DNA of 64,000 nucleotides from the NCBI GenBank assembly GCA_009760855.2, contig WPIO01000067.1, positions 683,501 to 747,500 on the forward strand, given 5' to 3'. This document shows positions 56,201 through 61,442 of the stretch, piece by piece. The stretch is from Cristatella mucedo. Lineage: Eukaryota > Bryozoa > Phylactolaemata > Cristatellidae. A program made the translations under genes and the position numbers. How positions within the stretch are numbered: position 1 is the stretch's first letter; each line of letters opens with the position of its first letter. The notes beneath the pieces were generated by a model. It was not told the DNA's origin. It worked only from the letters and a program-made list of their open reading frames with translations, and ran no database searches.

Positions 56201-58076
56201 TGACAGTAACATAACAGCCTTTACGGCTATCAATACCTCTTGCAGTGGCAGTAAAGGATCACACACTACAGGATTTTAACCAACAATTCCTGTGACAAGG
56301 TCATGAAAAGCAACCGCCTCACCTCGTTGGCCATCAGGGTTCACTGTAACGACCTGAAGTATTCTCACTCTTCGATGCTCACAGATTCGGTAATGCTTTC
56401 AGCATCTCACATCAGGGACGCAGAGGATTGTCTCGGCATGATTTGCACTGACTCAGCCAAGTTTTCGGCTTCTATCCGACAGTCGACACGGAGCTTCGCT
56501 GAGCTATGTGAGCACACGGAAGCCTTTGCCGGCTAAGCAGCAAACCATAGTTCAATTGATAAGAGAGGGCAACCCAACGTTGCTGCACCATTAAAACTGG
56601 TGAGAACCCAGAGGCCACCGCCAGGCAGATGCTCAATGAGGTTCTTCGTGGCGGGAATGTTCCACAGAATAAAGTCACTGGCAGGGATTTCCTCCACAGT
56701 TCAACCATCTTTCTTTGATTGCCCCAGTTGCACTGTTTTCCCATGCCGAAAGTTCGAGCTGATCTCAGCCGGACCCAGCGTCCGGTGGCAAGCTCGCCGA
56801 GACTCGTCTGCCAAGATGGAATGATTCAGAAGCTTTGCAGTAATAGTCGCATTGCTATCGCAATGCCAATAACGGCTTTTCAACCGCCCGCTACGTAACG
56901 CCGTTGTACATTTTGATGAGGGCAGGTAACCACGCCCAAGGCGGAGGAGGGCCCAAAGTCAGGGGCGTGGTCATACATTGACTTCTGCATTCCTACGGCG
57001 GACAGCCGAGTTCGGCCAGCATTCCTATGAGGGAGCTCGCCCAATACTGATGTCTGGCGTAGCTAATGCTGCGTCCTACCTCAGGGTTGCCGCTGATATG
57101 ATGACAGGCCTCACCTCCTGGAGTCACCGATGCGAAAATGCTCCAGGCTGCCGGACAGCAAAGGGAGATATTCTCTCCCCATAAAAGCTTGTACCGTTCG
57201 TCGAGCTGCCGCCCAACCCGAGGGCGAAGGCTTTCCAATGCCGTGCATTAGCAACTTTTACTGAAAGCCACTGAGGGAATGCTCCACTTCAAGTTCTTCT
57301 GATGTCATATCATGCTCGAGATCGCTTACTCTTGTCTAGAGAGCCGTGAATGGCAACCCTAGCCTACCCATTGTCTTTACAGCTTACTAATAGCACAGGG
57401 CATTGCCGACCTTTAGATTTACTTGCTAGTCTGACTGCTATCAGCCAATAATTTACGGTTAAATCTTTTAAAAAGCCGACCACCTGCATGAACTATATTC
57501 GCAGTCGGAGGTAATGTCTAATCCCCATCACTTTTTAATGAATCCGAAGCAAATTCTGCCGGATTCTATGAATGTTCTAATGATTGTAGAATAACCTAGG
57601 CAGCAGAGTCCAATCCTTTCCCGACTGCACATCAATCACGATATTTGAATCAACGTTGCCTGCGTCCTGTGAATGAACCCTACGTTTACGAATCCACATT
57701 TCAAGCTACCGAGTACAAGACAACATAGTCGCATATTAGCCTGTGCAATCGAGAGATATCCTATGAAGTCGGTAATCTAGGTTAAATAAAAAGCACTTTC
57801 GGTGATCTTCACTCGCCAAACTGTGTGTCAACTTACATTGAGTGCTGGGAATACGCTTTTCGACGTTAAAATCTTCGTTAAAATTGACGTCTTCAAATTC
57901 GTCGATTTCACTGACCTATATAAGACAGAAGAAAACTATTATTGTCGAGTCAGCGATGGACATCTTGCTTTCAGTGAGCACGATAATTAGTCACGGCTGC
58001 TTCAGTCGCAGCCACTTACGAATTCAGCATCACTGTTTGCCGCCAAAAGAATAGCCCACAGGAGTAGGGCTAACAT
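9087..58076 (-). CDS. 36-exon gene for a secreted 17-Ig-domain protein built of repeated X-Y-Z triplets
   Basis: The exons were placed from acceptor and donor sites plus phase. Their lengths sum to 5412 nt, exactly 1804 codons including TGA, with no internal stop. Protein layout by residue: signal peptide 1-19, acidic linker 20-45, Ig1-Ig17 from 46 to about 1792, charged tail to 1803. Typical Ig domains are 101 residues (199+104 nt exons); X domains are 105 or more (211+104). Second-half exons carry the I-set signature D-x-G-x-Y-x-C followed by N-x-Y/F-G-S. First halves carry the B-strand Cys and C-strand Trp and end in G-N-K-L-T/R. There is no transmembrane helix, fibronectin, EGF or other domain, so an extracellular or matrix-like soluble role is inferred; the ligand is unknown. 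Known all-Ig secreted proteins include adhesion and immune molecules, but I cannot assign this one to a family. Exon assignment is strong; isoform use is unknown. Confidence 0.9.
9291..9415. repeat. CA then TA microsatellites in intron 35
   Basis: CA-rich block followed by several TA runs, starting about 70 nt upstream of the acceptor of exon 36 (minus strand). Confidence 0.9.
10222..10252. repeat. ATCTAC hexamer repeat
   Basis: About five perfect tandem copies of ATCTAC, a coarser repeat than the dinucleotides elsewhere. Confidence 0.85.
11252..11345. repeat. CT then CA microsatellites
   Basis: A pure CT run followed by a pure CA run, ending about 100 nt downstream of the exon 35 donor on the minus strand. 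Confidence 0.9.
12117..12895 (+). mobile_element. CR1/L2-like family II remnant in intron 34
   Basis: Degenerate C-terminal reverse-transcriptase ORF: blocks match 'LDYCNS...GLPKKA(T)GPLQ' and 'L(A)VPFLRLKT' of the better copies, with many stops and frameshifts. Antisense to the host gene. Confidence 0.65.
13244..13653 (-). CDS. Ig16 (Y, unit 6): exons 33 and 34
   Basis: Exon 33 is 13455-13653 (199 nt, acceptor TTGCAG, donor GTGCGT). Exon 34 is 13244-13344 (101 nt, donor GTAAGG). Residues 1603-1702. Motifs: [21 protein letters not shown] (sequon), SGNKLT, then [18 protein letters not shown] and [10 protein letters not shown] stronger-looking GTGAGA donor 5 nt further on would change the phase and is rejected. 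The intron is only 110 nt. This is the most diverged Y domain among units 2-6. Confidence 0.88.
13984..16936 (-). CDS. Ig15 (X, unit 6): exons 31 and 32; Cys replaced by Ala
   Basis: Exon 31 is 16726-16936 (211 nt, donor GTAAGT). Exon 32 is 13984-14087 (104 nt, donor GTAAGG). Residues 1498-1602. The B-strand position reads [10 protein letters not shown] (GCT). The Trp is kept (LQLEWRKNG), and there are sequons at NNSDG and SNTS. The second half is more divergent: [16 protein letters not shown], then [12 protein letters not shown]. The 2.6-kb intron between the halves carries the long CA/TA/TG and GA microsatellites. Confidence 0.88.
15370..15632. repeat. CA, TA, TA and TG tracts in intron 31
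   Basis: (CA)n 15371-15403, (TA)n to 15460, a second (TA)n 15474-15495, then TG-rich to 15632. The CA/TA block and the TG-rich block are inverted relative to each other and could pair. Confidence 0.9.
15896..16057. repeat. GA microsatellite in intron 31
   Basis: Long GA-rich tract with AGG and GAT interruptions; a polypyrimidine (CT) tract on the coding strand. Confidence 0.9.
17417..17422 (-). promoter_or_regulatory. GC splice donor of intron 30 (GCAAGT)
   Basis: AG followed by GCAAGT, the classical strong GC donor context. The same site occurs after exon 24 (21608-21613) and exon 18 (29799-29804), and as GCAAGG after exon 6 (44837-44842). Exon 12 has GTAAGT instead (40122-40127). All lie at the Z-to-X boundary between repeat units. 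Using a nearby GT instead would break the phase where one exists, and none exists close to exon 6. Confidence 0.85.
17423..18350 (-). CDS. Ig14 (Z, unit 5): exons 29 and 30, GC donor
   Basis: Exon 29 is 18152-18350 (199 nt). Exon 30 is 17423-17526 (104 nt). Residues 1397-1497. Motifs: [37 protein letters not shown] (sequon), DGNKLR, then [19 protein letters not shown]. Exon 30 ends ACAG followed by GCAAGT. The glycine-rich loop GGGGSGG is longer than in the other Z copies. Confidence 0.9.
18590..19513 (-). CDS. Ig13 (Y, unit 5): exons 27 and 28
   Basis: Exon 27 is 19315-19513 (199 nt, acceptor TTGCAG). Exon 28 is 18590-18693 (104 nt, donor GTATAA). Residues 1296-1396. Motifs: [43 protein letters not shown], then [19 protein letters not shown] (sequon NYS). 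A (TA)n run begins about 20 nt upstream of the exon 27 acceptor. It closely resembles Ig7 and Ig10. Confidence 0.9.
19533..19588. repeat. TA microsatellite at the exon 27 acceptor
   Basis: (TA)n that begins about 20 nt upstream of the acceptor of exon 27 (minus strand), over the likely branch-point region. Confidence 0.9.
19881..20954 (-). CDS. Ig12 (X, unit 5): exons 25 and 26; 54-nt internal duplication, Cys lost
   Basis: Exon 25 is 20690-20954 (265 nt). Exon 26 is 19881-19984 (104 nt). Residues 1173-1295. Exon 25 is exactly 54 nt longer than the basal X exon, because an 18-residue block occurs twice in tandem: [18 protein letters not shown], then [18 protein letters not shown]. The B-strand position reads [10 protein letters not shown] (GGT, not TGT), so the Cys is missing; the Trp is kept. 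SNAS is a sequon. The second half is [15 protein letters not shown]. Confidence 0.9.
21614..23002 (-). CDS. Ig11 (Z, unit 4): exons 23 and 24, GC donor
   Basis: Exon 23 is 22804-23002 (199 nt). Exon 24 is 21614-21717 (104 nt). Residues 1072-1172. Motifs: [39 protein letters not shown], then [19 protein letters not shown]. Exon 24 ends AAAG followed by GCAAGT. A GT 4 nt downstream would shift the frame, so the GC donor is required. Confidence 0.9.
23275..26487 (-). CDS. Ig10 (Y, unit 4): exons 21 and 22
   Basis: Exon 21 is 26289-26487 (199 nt, acceptor TTGTAG). Exon 22 is 23275-23378 (104 nt, donor GTATAA). Residues 971-1071. Motifs: [23 protein letters not shown], then [19 protein letters not shown]. 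The 2.9-kb intron between the halves hosts the longest CR1-like copy in the window (24.34-26.07 kb). The exon 22 donor (GTATAA) is weak but matches that of exon 28 in the next unit. Confidence 0.9.
24340..26070 (+). mobile_element. CR1/L2-like family II, longest copy (intron 21)
   Basis: Starts with the RT N-terminal block [63 protein letters not shown], typical of the jockey/CR1/L2 clades (NYRPVS...FLSK...HSTE-ALL). A GPLLFS block and the C-terminal [21 protein letters not shown] block follow. Several stops and frameshifts; inactive. It lies between the two halves of Ig10, antisense to the gene. Confidence 0.8.
26803..28631 (-). CDS. Ig9 (X, unit 4): exons 19 and 20; B-strand Cys lost
   Basis: Exon 19 is 28421-28631 (211 nt). 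Exon 20 is 26803-26906 (104 nt). Residues 866-970. Where units 2 and 3 have a Cys, this copy reads [10 protein letters not shown] (codon GGT against TGT in unit 3). The Trp (LQLEWRKDG) and the second-half Cys ([15 protein letters not shown]) remain, so the domain has one unpaired core Cys. It has no KR insertion. The 1.5-kb intron between the halves contains a CR1-like element (27.0-27.86 kb). Confidence 0.9.
27015..27860 (+). mobile_element. CR1/L2-like family II, C-terminal RT fragment (intron 19)
   Basis: A fairly long open stretch (27004-27483) reads [59 protein letters not shown], then [18 protein letters not shown]: the C-terminal domain of a CR1/L2-type polyprotein. The 3' part is duplicated locally ('actttcgaacttgctgccacaattcttaggcaacgaca' twice near 27510 and 27560). 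Confidence 0.75.
28868..29452 (-). mobile_element. CR1/L2-like family I, 3' fragment (intron 18)
   Basis: (AAT)n at 28868-28886, the family-I tail, then minus-strand remnants of the C-terminal ORF. It ends at the 'ggtagccagtgcaggtcggcgag' block also present at 51760-51785. Sense to the host gene. Confidence 0.7.
29805..31147 (-). CDS. Ig8 (Z, unit 3): exons 17 and 18, GC donor
   Basis: Exon 17 is 30949-31147 (199 nt). Exon 18 is 29805-29908 (104 nt). Residues 765-865. Motifs: [34 protein letters not shown], then [18 protein letters not shown]. The Tyr before the F-strand Cys is Phe here, a conservative change. Exon 18 ends CCAG followed by GCAAGT, a GC donor. The nearest GT (4 nt on) would break the phase. 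Confidence 0.9.
31313..31545 (-). mobile_element. CR1/L2-like family I, short 3' fragment (intron 16)
   Basis: A short AT tail, the 'gccctcagagagctcaatctc' end and the 'agtggcagcacgcacagcgtcagcac' block of family I. It interrupts intron sequence that is otherwise alignable with the corresponding introns of units 4 and 5. Confidence 0.65.
31609..34339 (-). CDS. Ig7 (Y, unit 3): exons 15 and 16
   Basis: Exon 15 is 34141-34339 (199 nt). Exon 16 is 31609-31712 (104 nt, donor GTACAA). Residues 664-764. Motifs: [30 protein letters not shown] (sequon NSS), YNWIKT, then [18 protein letters not shown] (sequon NYS directly before the F-strand Cys). The intron between the halves (2.4 kb) contains a YADD-bearing reverse-transcriptase remnant and two other CR1-like pieces. 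Confidence 0.9.
32555..33712 (+). mobile_element. CR1/L2-like family I with RT YADD box (intron 15)
   Basis: Reads [21 protein letters not shown] (the YADD catalytic box is at 32620-32631), then [35 protein letters not shown] and [20 protein letters not shown]. It ends with the family-I tail and a short ATT run. Multiple stops; inactive. Antisense to the host gene. Confidence 0.8.
33815..34075 (-). mobile_element. CR1/L2-like family I, 3' fragment (intron 15)
   Basis: AAT run followed by a diverged family-I tail ('gagagccctcgaggagctcaattc...ggggctttacatttgctgcaag'). It lies almost head to head with the larger copy at 32555-33712. Confidence 0.6.
34664..35438 (-). CDS. Ig6 (X, unit 3): exons 13 and 14; KR insertion
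   Basis: Exon 13 is 35183-35438 (256 nt, acceptor CTGCAG, donor GTGAGT). Exon 14 is 34664-34767 (104 nt). Residues 544-663. The exon is 45 nt longer than the basal 211-nt X exon. The extra residues lie between GKRPNN and [13 protein letters not shown], a partial duplication of the segment that precedes FLPGTNL. The Cys (LAIACRSVG) and Trp (LQLEWRKEG) are both intact, and SNAS is a sequon. It is the only X domain with both core residues. A CR1-like element begins about 30 nt upstream of the acceptor. Confidence 0.9.
34900..34936. repeat. CT/TA microsatellite in intron 13
   Basis: (CT)n directly followed by (AT)n. Confidence 0.85.
35466..36416 (+). mobile_element. CR1/L2-like family I, 5'-truncated (intron 12)
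   Basis: Begins at 'cagttatggacaaacccactgtgatt', matching 32770-32800 of the better copy. Then [21 protein letters not shown] and [15 protein letters not shown], and a 3' end with AT-rich triplets near 36400. Its 5' end is only about 25-30 nt from the acceptor of exon 13. Confidence 0.75.
36535..36690 (+). mobile_element. tRNA-derived SINE
   Basis: 'tttgattcagtggttaagatc' fits an A-box (T-T-G-A-T-T-C-A-G-T-G-G) and 'ggtcgtgagctcgagccc' fits a B-box (compare GGTTCGA-CC). The spacing is right for a tRNA-derived pol III promoter. A non-tRNA body ('aaataagttcccttggggtagtataca') and an AT-rich tail follow. Confidence 0.55.
36700..37600 (-). mobile_element. Decayed RT fragment of a non-LTR element (intron 12)
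   Basis: Minus-strand frames read [39 protein letters not shown], then, after a frameshift, [17 protein letters not shown]. These correspond to the RT 'D-HDILL...YLSGR...GVPQGSVLGPLLF' blocks of CR1/L2-type elements. Heavily mutated. The boundaries are approximate; the left end is uncertain. Confidence 0.5.
37600..39060. other. Intron 12 interior, nothing recognised
   Basis: Contains overlapping open frames on both strands around 37880-38270 with no conserved domain and no matching splice sites. Probably an old repeat. Confidence 0.4.
39060..39770 (+). mobile_element. Decayed CR1-like family II fragment (intron 12)
   Basis: Scattered matches to family II ('atcacgtccaatactaagattaggaactgccttcaatggtggct' against 27070-27120, and 'cagtctatgtgatcagctacttctaccc'), with no intact frame. 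Confidence 0.45.
40128..40631 (-). CDS. Ig5 (Z, unit 2): exons 11 and 12; normal GT donor
   Basis: Exon 11 is 40433-40631 (199 nt). Exon 12 is 40128-40231 (104 nt), with only 201 nt of intron between them, the shortest within-domain intron. Residues 443-543. Motifs: [20 protein letters not shown] (an N-glycosylation sequon), GSTLR, then [16 protein letters not shown]. Exon 12 ends TCAG followed by GTAAGT. It is the only second-half Z exon with an intron after it that has an ordinary GT donor. The cysteine in the leader GSCPPNS replaces the Tyr seen in the other Z copies, giving an odd number of cysteines. Confidence 0.9.
40886..43242 (-). CDS. Ig4 (Y, unit 2): exons 9 and 10
   Basis: Exon 9 is 43044-43242 (199 nt, acceptor GATGTAG, donor GTAAGG). 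Exon 10 is 40886-40989 (104 nt, donor GTATCG). Residues 342-442. Motifs: [25 protein letters not shown], then [18 protein letters not shown]. The canonical Cys pair and Trp are all present. The 2.05-kb intron between the halves is filled by a decayed CR1-like element (41.2-42.9 kb, plus orientation). Confidence 0.9.
41205..41440 (+). mobile_element. Decayed CR1-like family II fragment (intron 9)
   Basis: 'ggcttccacagccaatcattgcatcggatgcctatct...tggcttgcaaaaaaattaactagctc...ggctcgatcattgtaattctattttggctgg' aligns with the C-terminal RT block at 27060-27190. Confidence 0.55.
41890..42915 (+). mobile_element. Decayed CR1-like family II element (intron 9)
   Basis: Shares 'ctgtggtcttcac' and 'actggatacagaggtccta-gcaaactat' with the 5' part of the copy at 24340-26070, and 'gctaggcgagtttgcttatcctagaggttttaac' with its 3' half. 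Internally deleted and full of stops. Confidence 0.5.
43464..44384 (-). CDS. Ig3 (X, unit 2): exons 7 and 8; Trp replaced
   Basis: Exon 7 is 44174-44384 (211 nt, acceptor CTGCAG, donor GTGAGT). Exon 8 is 43464-43567 (104 nt, donor GTAAGA). Residues 237-341. The B-strand Cys is present ([10 protein letters not shown]), but the C-strand position reads LKLELRK, where the other X copies have LQLEWRK, so the core Trp is Leu here. The second half is [16 protein letters not shown]. This first complete X keeps the Cys that units 4-6 lost, and is the only X without the Trp. Confidence 0.9.
44843..47777 (-). CDS. Ig2 (Z-like, unit 1): exons 5 and 6, GC donor
   Basis: Exon 5 is 47591-47777 (187 nt, acceptor TTCAAG). 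Exon 6 is 44843-44946 (104 nt). Residues 140-236. Motifs: [21 protein letters not shown], then [16 protein letters not shown]. Exon 6 ends GCAG followed by GCAAGG. No GT donor lies close by and only the GC site keeps phase 1, so intron 6 is a GC-AG intron. The glycine/serine-rich end (SLSSGGSIG) resembles the end of Ig14. The intron between the exons is 2644 nt and carries decayed CR1-like fragments. Confidence 0.87.
45540..46440 (+). mobile_element. CR1-like fragments of both families (intron 5)
   Basis: 45540-45850 aligns with the family II C-terminus. 45930-46440 is family I, ending 'ctgagggcgcttcacaaagtg...' with an ATT-rich tail near 46425. Probably two insertions, one beside the other. 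Confidence 0.55.
48050..50657 (-). CDS. Ig1 (Y-like, unit 1): exons 3 and 4
   Basis: Exon 3 is 50480-50657 (178 nt, acceptor TTGTAG, donor GTAAGT). Exon 4 is 48050-48153 (104 nt, donor GTAAGC). Residues 46-139. The B-strand Cys is in LLCFADGS and the C-strand Trp in YTWKCVNG, followed by IIDGNKLT. The second half has [16 protein letters not shown]. The extra Cys right after the Trp (WKC) is unique among the 17 domains and may be a free thiol or an inter-domain disulfide. The A-strand region differs from the other Y domains, as expected for an N-terminal edge copy. A CAG acceptor 30 nt further upstream would also be open but is in the wrong phase. Confidence 0.88.
50178..50274. repeat. CT-rich microsatellite in intron 3
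   Basis: CT-rich block with a pure (CT)n run at 50231-50272. On the coding strand it is a GA-rich tract about 200 nt after the exon 3 donor. Confidence 0.9.
51215..51795 (-). mobile_element. CR1/L2-like family I, well-preserved 3' fragment (intron 2)
   Basis: (AAT)n at 51219-51238. The minus-strand ORF 51452-51733 reads [20 protein letters not shown], then [20 protein letters not shown] and [16 protein letters not shown], the conserved C-terminal end of CR1/L2 polyproteins. The least decayed family I 3' end in the window. Confidence 0.8.
55500..55672 (+). mobile_element. CR1-like family I, short 3' tail (intron 2)
   Basis: 'gtgcccagaaagagattcagttctctgaataggctctgcac', then ATT-rich sequence: a diverged family-I 3' end in plus orientation. 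Confidence 0.4.
57837..57915 (-). CDS. Exon 2: acidic linker with Lys-Arg site
   Basis: 79 nt, phase 0 in and phase 1 out, between acceptor TATATAG and donor GTAAGT. It encodes a highly acidic linker ([17 protein letters not shown]) followed by VEKR-IPSTQ. The dibasic Lys-Arg could be a proprotein-convertase site releasing a short acidic propeptide; this is inference, since the P4 residue (Val) is not the furin optimum. Its phase-1 end fits the phase-1 start of every first-half Ig exon, so it could in principle splice to any Ig domain. Confidence 0.8.
58020..58076 (-). CDS. Exon 1: signal peptide of the multi-Ig gene
   Basis: The minus strand reads [19 protein letters not shown] and then a consensus donor GTAAGT (58014-58019), ending in phase 0. 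A short N-region, a Leu/Ala-rich hydrophobic core and small residues (AANS) before the acidic stretch make a clear type I signal peptide; cleavage near Asn-Ser is inferred. Just upstream, a pyrimidine-rich run ending in TTTAG at 58093 could be an acceptor, so the 5' UTR may start in another exon further right. A TATATATATA stretch at 58260-58272 is the nearest TATA-like element, but it is low-complexity and unproven. This exon sits within or beside the first recognisable unit of the plus-strand tandem array. Confidence 0.85.
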
Positions 58077-58479
58077 CACGGTTGTGAATTTTCTAAATGA
58101 CAGAAACAATATTTTATCAGGATACTTTACTCGCTGCCGCTGGCAGGTAAGCTTGTTCAATGGTGCATAGCGACTGCAATAGTTTGAGCCTGTTCTTTAA
58201 TGCTTACCCCAGGCTGCTAGAGCGTGGCGTACCATGAAGGTATAACCGAGTATGACAGCAATATATATATATCAATTTCCAGCACTATCGAATTTATTTT
58301 TCCGAAAATCTTCATCACAGATTCTTGGAAGAAGCGAACACCAGCATAGCTGCAAAAGGATTTCATTGGCCAAGCGATTAGGCTGGCTTCTTTGGCACTC
58401 AGGCTCACCGTGCACATCGATCACTAAGGAGGCTTGTTTCAATCGTAAACGGGTTGCCTGGAACATTGTCCAATTATCG

Positions 58480-59010
58480 GTGAGCCGATGGCACAAGAAT
58501 ATGCGGGAGCCCCTGAGATGACTTGTCAATGCAAGTGGTATACAAGATTGACATACTTTTTGAGCAAGAAGTAATGAGTGCTAAAGTGCCAGCACCTGCG
58601 CTTCTGCATTTTGTAGTCCGTCTCAAGTAATTCTAGCATTTTTATAAGAGATCGGAGCCAGCTGAAGGAACGTATTGACGATCCTTAGTTTCCAAGCCTA
58701 TGTGCGAGCGACCCAAGCTCGATGAAAATTTTTTGAAAATCAATTTTTGACATTGCCACAGCTAAGTGCTTCATCTTGCATTCGACTATCATGGCGATCA
58801 ATTTCCCAAGTATTTTTATGAAATAAAACCTAACGTTGAGATAGCTGATATCGTAATCTTTAAATCAAAGGGTAATGTGTCATGTTCGTTCGTGCTTCCG
58901 TCCGATCGTACTGCCGTCGGTCAGTTTGTATTTCTTATGCTATCGGTTTTCCTAAGCTATTTCTTATGCTGGTAATTTTCAGCTGATTTGATACAAGCAT
59001 TACCCGGGCC
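58480..59010 (+). repeat. Array unit 0 (partial, degenerate)
   Basis: The 58500-58620 segment (aatatgcgggag..., then DILFEQEVMSAKVPAPALL in one frame) aligns with 60200-60330 and 62820-62950. The end is marked by the shared 'caagttgctcaacactttgaaattact' region just after 58975. Unit 0 is shorter than the others. If it had full length it would run back over exons 1-2 of the minus-strand Ig gene. Confidence 0.5.
58767..58975 (+). CDS. Candidate terminal exon with hydrophobic C-terminus
   Basis: Open from a possible acceptor (AAG at 58766) to TAA at 58973-58975. It ends in a hydrophobic stretch (TAVGQFVFLMLSVFLSYFLCW) directly before the stop, like a GPI-anchor signal or a tail anchor. Upstream it reads LHLAFDYHGDQFPKYFYEIK, with no recognised domain. 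Weaker hydrophobic-ended frames lie at the matching place of the next two units (stops at 61505-61507 and 63670-63672; SSLSKGTTMPMVIAVVL and SSLSNGTTALMRIAVF). Whether any copy is still functional is uncertain. Confidence 0.35.
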
Positions 59011-60411
59011 ACAAGTTGCTCAACACTTTGAAATTACTGCACGCGTAATTCTTTTTTCAGGCACAACACGTAATCCTATTTCATTCTGTTTACCACAGAG
59101 TGCATGTTGAACCAATTTAATACTTTTTAAAAAATAAGCTTGCCCAGCTTGTGGTGATAAGCCAGATAAACCGTTTCACTTCGCAAATAGCGTGCTTTGT
59201 CGTACCACATTATTGATGTTAAGAGATGCATCACGTTGCGTCGATGAGACTTGGAGAATTTGATTCTCAAGTTCTCATTAGAAACTAAGTGGTCCGCACC
59301 CGGTCAGTAATTGATGCCCATGCTGCAAAGGCAACACGTGCAAGCAAAATACCAAGTGTCAGCGCTCAAATGTGCGAAATTCAAATATTTCACGGTATAT
59401 AGTCAAGAAAACCCTAAGTCGGCGTGGGTACCAATGTTGTGGACTCTGGAAATTCGTAGTTATCTAGCGTGGGTAACATATTCAAGCTGAATACGATGAT
59501 TCAACCAGCTTTTACTCCTGTTTCCAGATAGAAGTATGTACACTAAAGACTCTATGTCATACCGCATTCGTACATCGGCTCAGCAGAACCGTTTAACTTT
59601 AAATGACTCTTGGTAATTTCTTGTTGAACAGTGTTCACTTCTGAATGCAAAGACGTCTGAATACAATGCTTATTAGGCATGCAATACGATATCAATCACC
59701 CATAAATAGCATGCTGTGTCTAGTCATTTCAAATCTACTGTCTCACAGGGTTTCGCTCTTGATTCTTTGACTATGTAATTCACTTCGCCCTTGCAAGAAT
59801 ATTACTATGCAATATTAAAGATACGATTTTTATGGTTCAGTGTGAACTACCTCATTTCGGGGCATATTGCATTAAAATAAGAGTAATTACGTCAATGAAA
59901 CTTTTAAGATCTCAATTTCTTCTTTGGCACGTCGCGTATGCAATGAAAGAAAGGTTCTCACATTTTTATTGGTAAAGTGGTAGTGCTAACTGAGATTGCA
60001 CAGTAAAATGTGACATGCCCAGTTTCGAATCGTAAAATGACAAGGATAGCGTCATAACGAATGGTTAGGCATTGGTCAAACGAGTAAGCTAGCGCCTCTG
60101 CATCTCCACATTATTAAACATAGTTGTATCCACGGGCGGCGGCCATGGTTACCGTCGCAAAGTTAACCTGGCACACTGTCCATGCTTCTGGCACTAGGCA
60201 AATATGCGGGATACAAGCACTTTAGATAAGGCGTCACCGCAAATTCCGGTAAAGCAAATTCATATGCGTTTCCGGCAGGAAGCAGCGACAACCAAAGTGC
60301 CAGTAGCTTCGCTTCTCGGTTCGGTAGTACGCCTACGAGCATTTCTCAGCTGTTTGAGAAATACCGAAGAAAACTAACCAAGCATGCGGAGGAACGTGAC
60401 TTTCCAGAGCT

Positions 60412-60527
60412 ATAATAACAATAATATGCACTTGATCGGCGACCTCAGAGAACTCAATCTCTTTCTAGGCGCTTCGCATTTGCTGCAAAGGGAAATACGA
60501 TTGAATGGTGATTAATATAATTGCTGC
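60412..60527 (-). mobile_element. CR1-like family I tail inserted in array unit 1
   Basis: 'aataacaataat...gacctcagagaactcaatctctttctaggcgcttcgcatttgctgcaaag' interrupts the block that is continuous in unit 2 ('ttccagacctggctgcatcctacc' at 63018-63041). Confidence 0.7.
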
Positions 60528-61046
60528 GTCCTACCAAGACGTTCTGAATGAGCACCTTATTTGTGCTTGGATGACTGGCTGATAAAACTTAATATGGCTC
60601 TCAGTTTGGTATATTGACTGCGTCTCAGCAAACAATTTCCCTGGCACAAAACGTGGTAAGAAACCACCTGATCGTGTCCTCTCCAATACCAGACGTGGAC
60701 TCCTTCATCGGTCCGCCCAACGGTCCGTCGAAAGTGAATAAATTATATTGGAGAATATGGCTACTAAGCAAGTGCAGGCAGTGAGCTGACCGCTTCTTCA
60801 GGCTTAACGTTACCAAGCTGACCAACAGCACGGTTGCTTCCCTCCGCTGAGAACTGGGCCGACGCCTTGGCGCTATGAAGCAAAACTTCGCTAACAAGTA
60901 GCTTGCTAAAGGCTTACGTTATGCAGCTTTGATGCAAAGGGCATCAAGGCACCGCTCATTACCCGGGTACACAGACGCTTGAGCTACAACCATAAACCGT
61001 AGGACCGAAACTGACGCTCGAGCCTGGGACCGAAAGTCGGGCGTAA

Positions 61047-61442
61047 TAACTCATAATAATAATTATATAAAAATGCAAATGCACTTGATACAGCGCCATC
61101 AGATAACTCAATCTCTTTCTAGGCGCTTTATATTTACTGCAAAGGTAAATACAATTGAATGCTAAGTGATACCATGCTTGAGAAACAACATGAATAACAT
61201 AGTTAGTGGTGACATGCACAGTGTCAGAACGCAAGTGTGGTTAGTGGCAGCATGCACAGTGTCAGCACGCATAAGCACATGAAGGAAAAATCACGGGACC
61301 TACTTAATGCTGTCCTAAATAGGTGTGTTTTTAAGTTCTTTTTAAATGTGGTCAAGTCAGGGCATGTTCCGACGCATGTCGGGAGGGAGTTCCAGGCTAT
61401 GGGAGCACATAAACTAAATGCGTGGTTCCCACAAAACCTACG
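61047..61442 (-). mobile_element. CR1-like family I fragment inserted in array unit 1
   Basis: An AAT-like tail, the family-I end and the minus-strand C-terminus ([20 protein letters not shown], then LTTFKKNLKTHLFRTALS). Unit 2 lacks it at the matching place (about 63560-63590). Confidence 0.7.

Larger units (their letters stand above)
50658..57836 (-). other. Intron 2 (7.2 kb), no further exon found
   Basis: The longest intron of the gene, from the linker exon to the first Ig exon. I looked on the minus strand for Ig-like exons with phase 1/2 splice sites and found none. It contains a CR1-like 3' fragment (51215-51795), a short CR1 tail (about 55560-55670), AT-rich sequence from 52 to 56 kb, and a more GC-rich stretch at 56.3-57.25 kb with short open frames on both strands that I cannot assign. 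No X-type head domain was found here, so the first unit really appears to lack X. Confidence 0.6.

Noticed and set aside
56303-57238. Cluster of short open frames on both strands in a GC-richer stretch
   Set aside because: Higher GC lowers stop frequency; no frame has a recognised domain or paired splice sites. A faint resemblance to the plus-strand array was too weak to claim.
9087-58076. Assignment to hemicentin, perlecan or titin/twitchin families
   Set aside because: Those have additional domains (vWA, LDL-A, laminin G, fibronectin, kinase) or are intracellular. None is seen here and a signal peptide is present.
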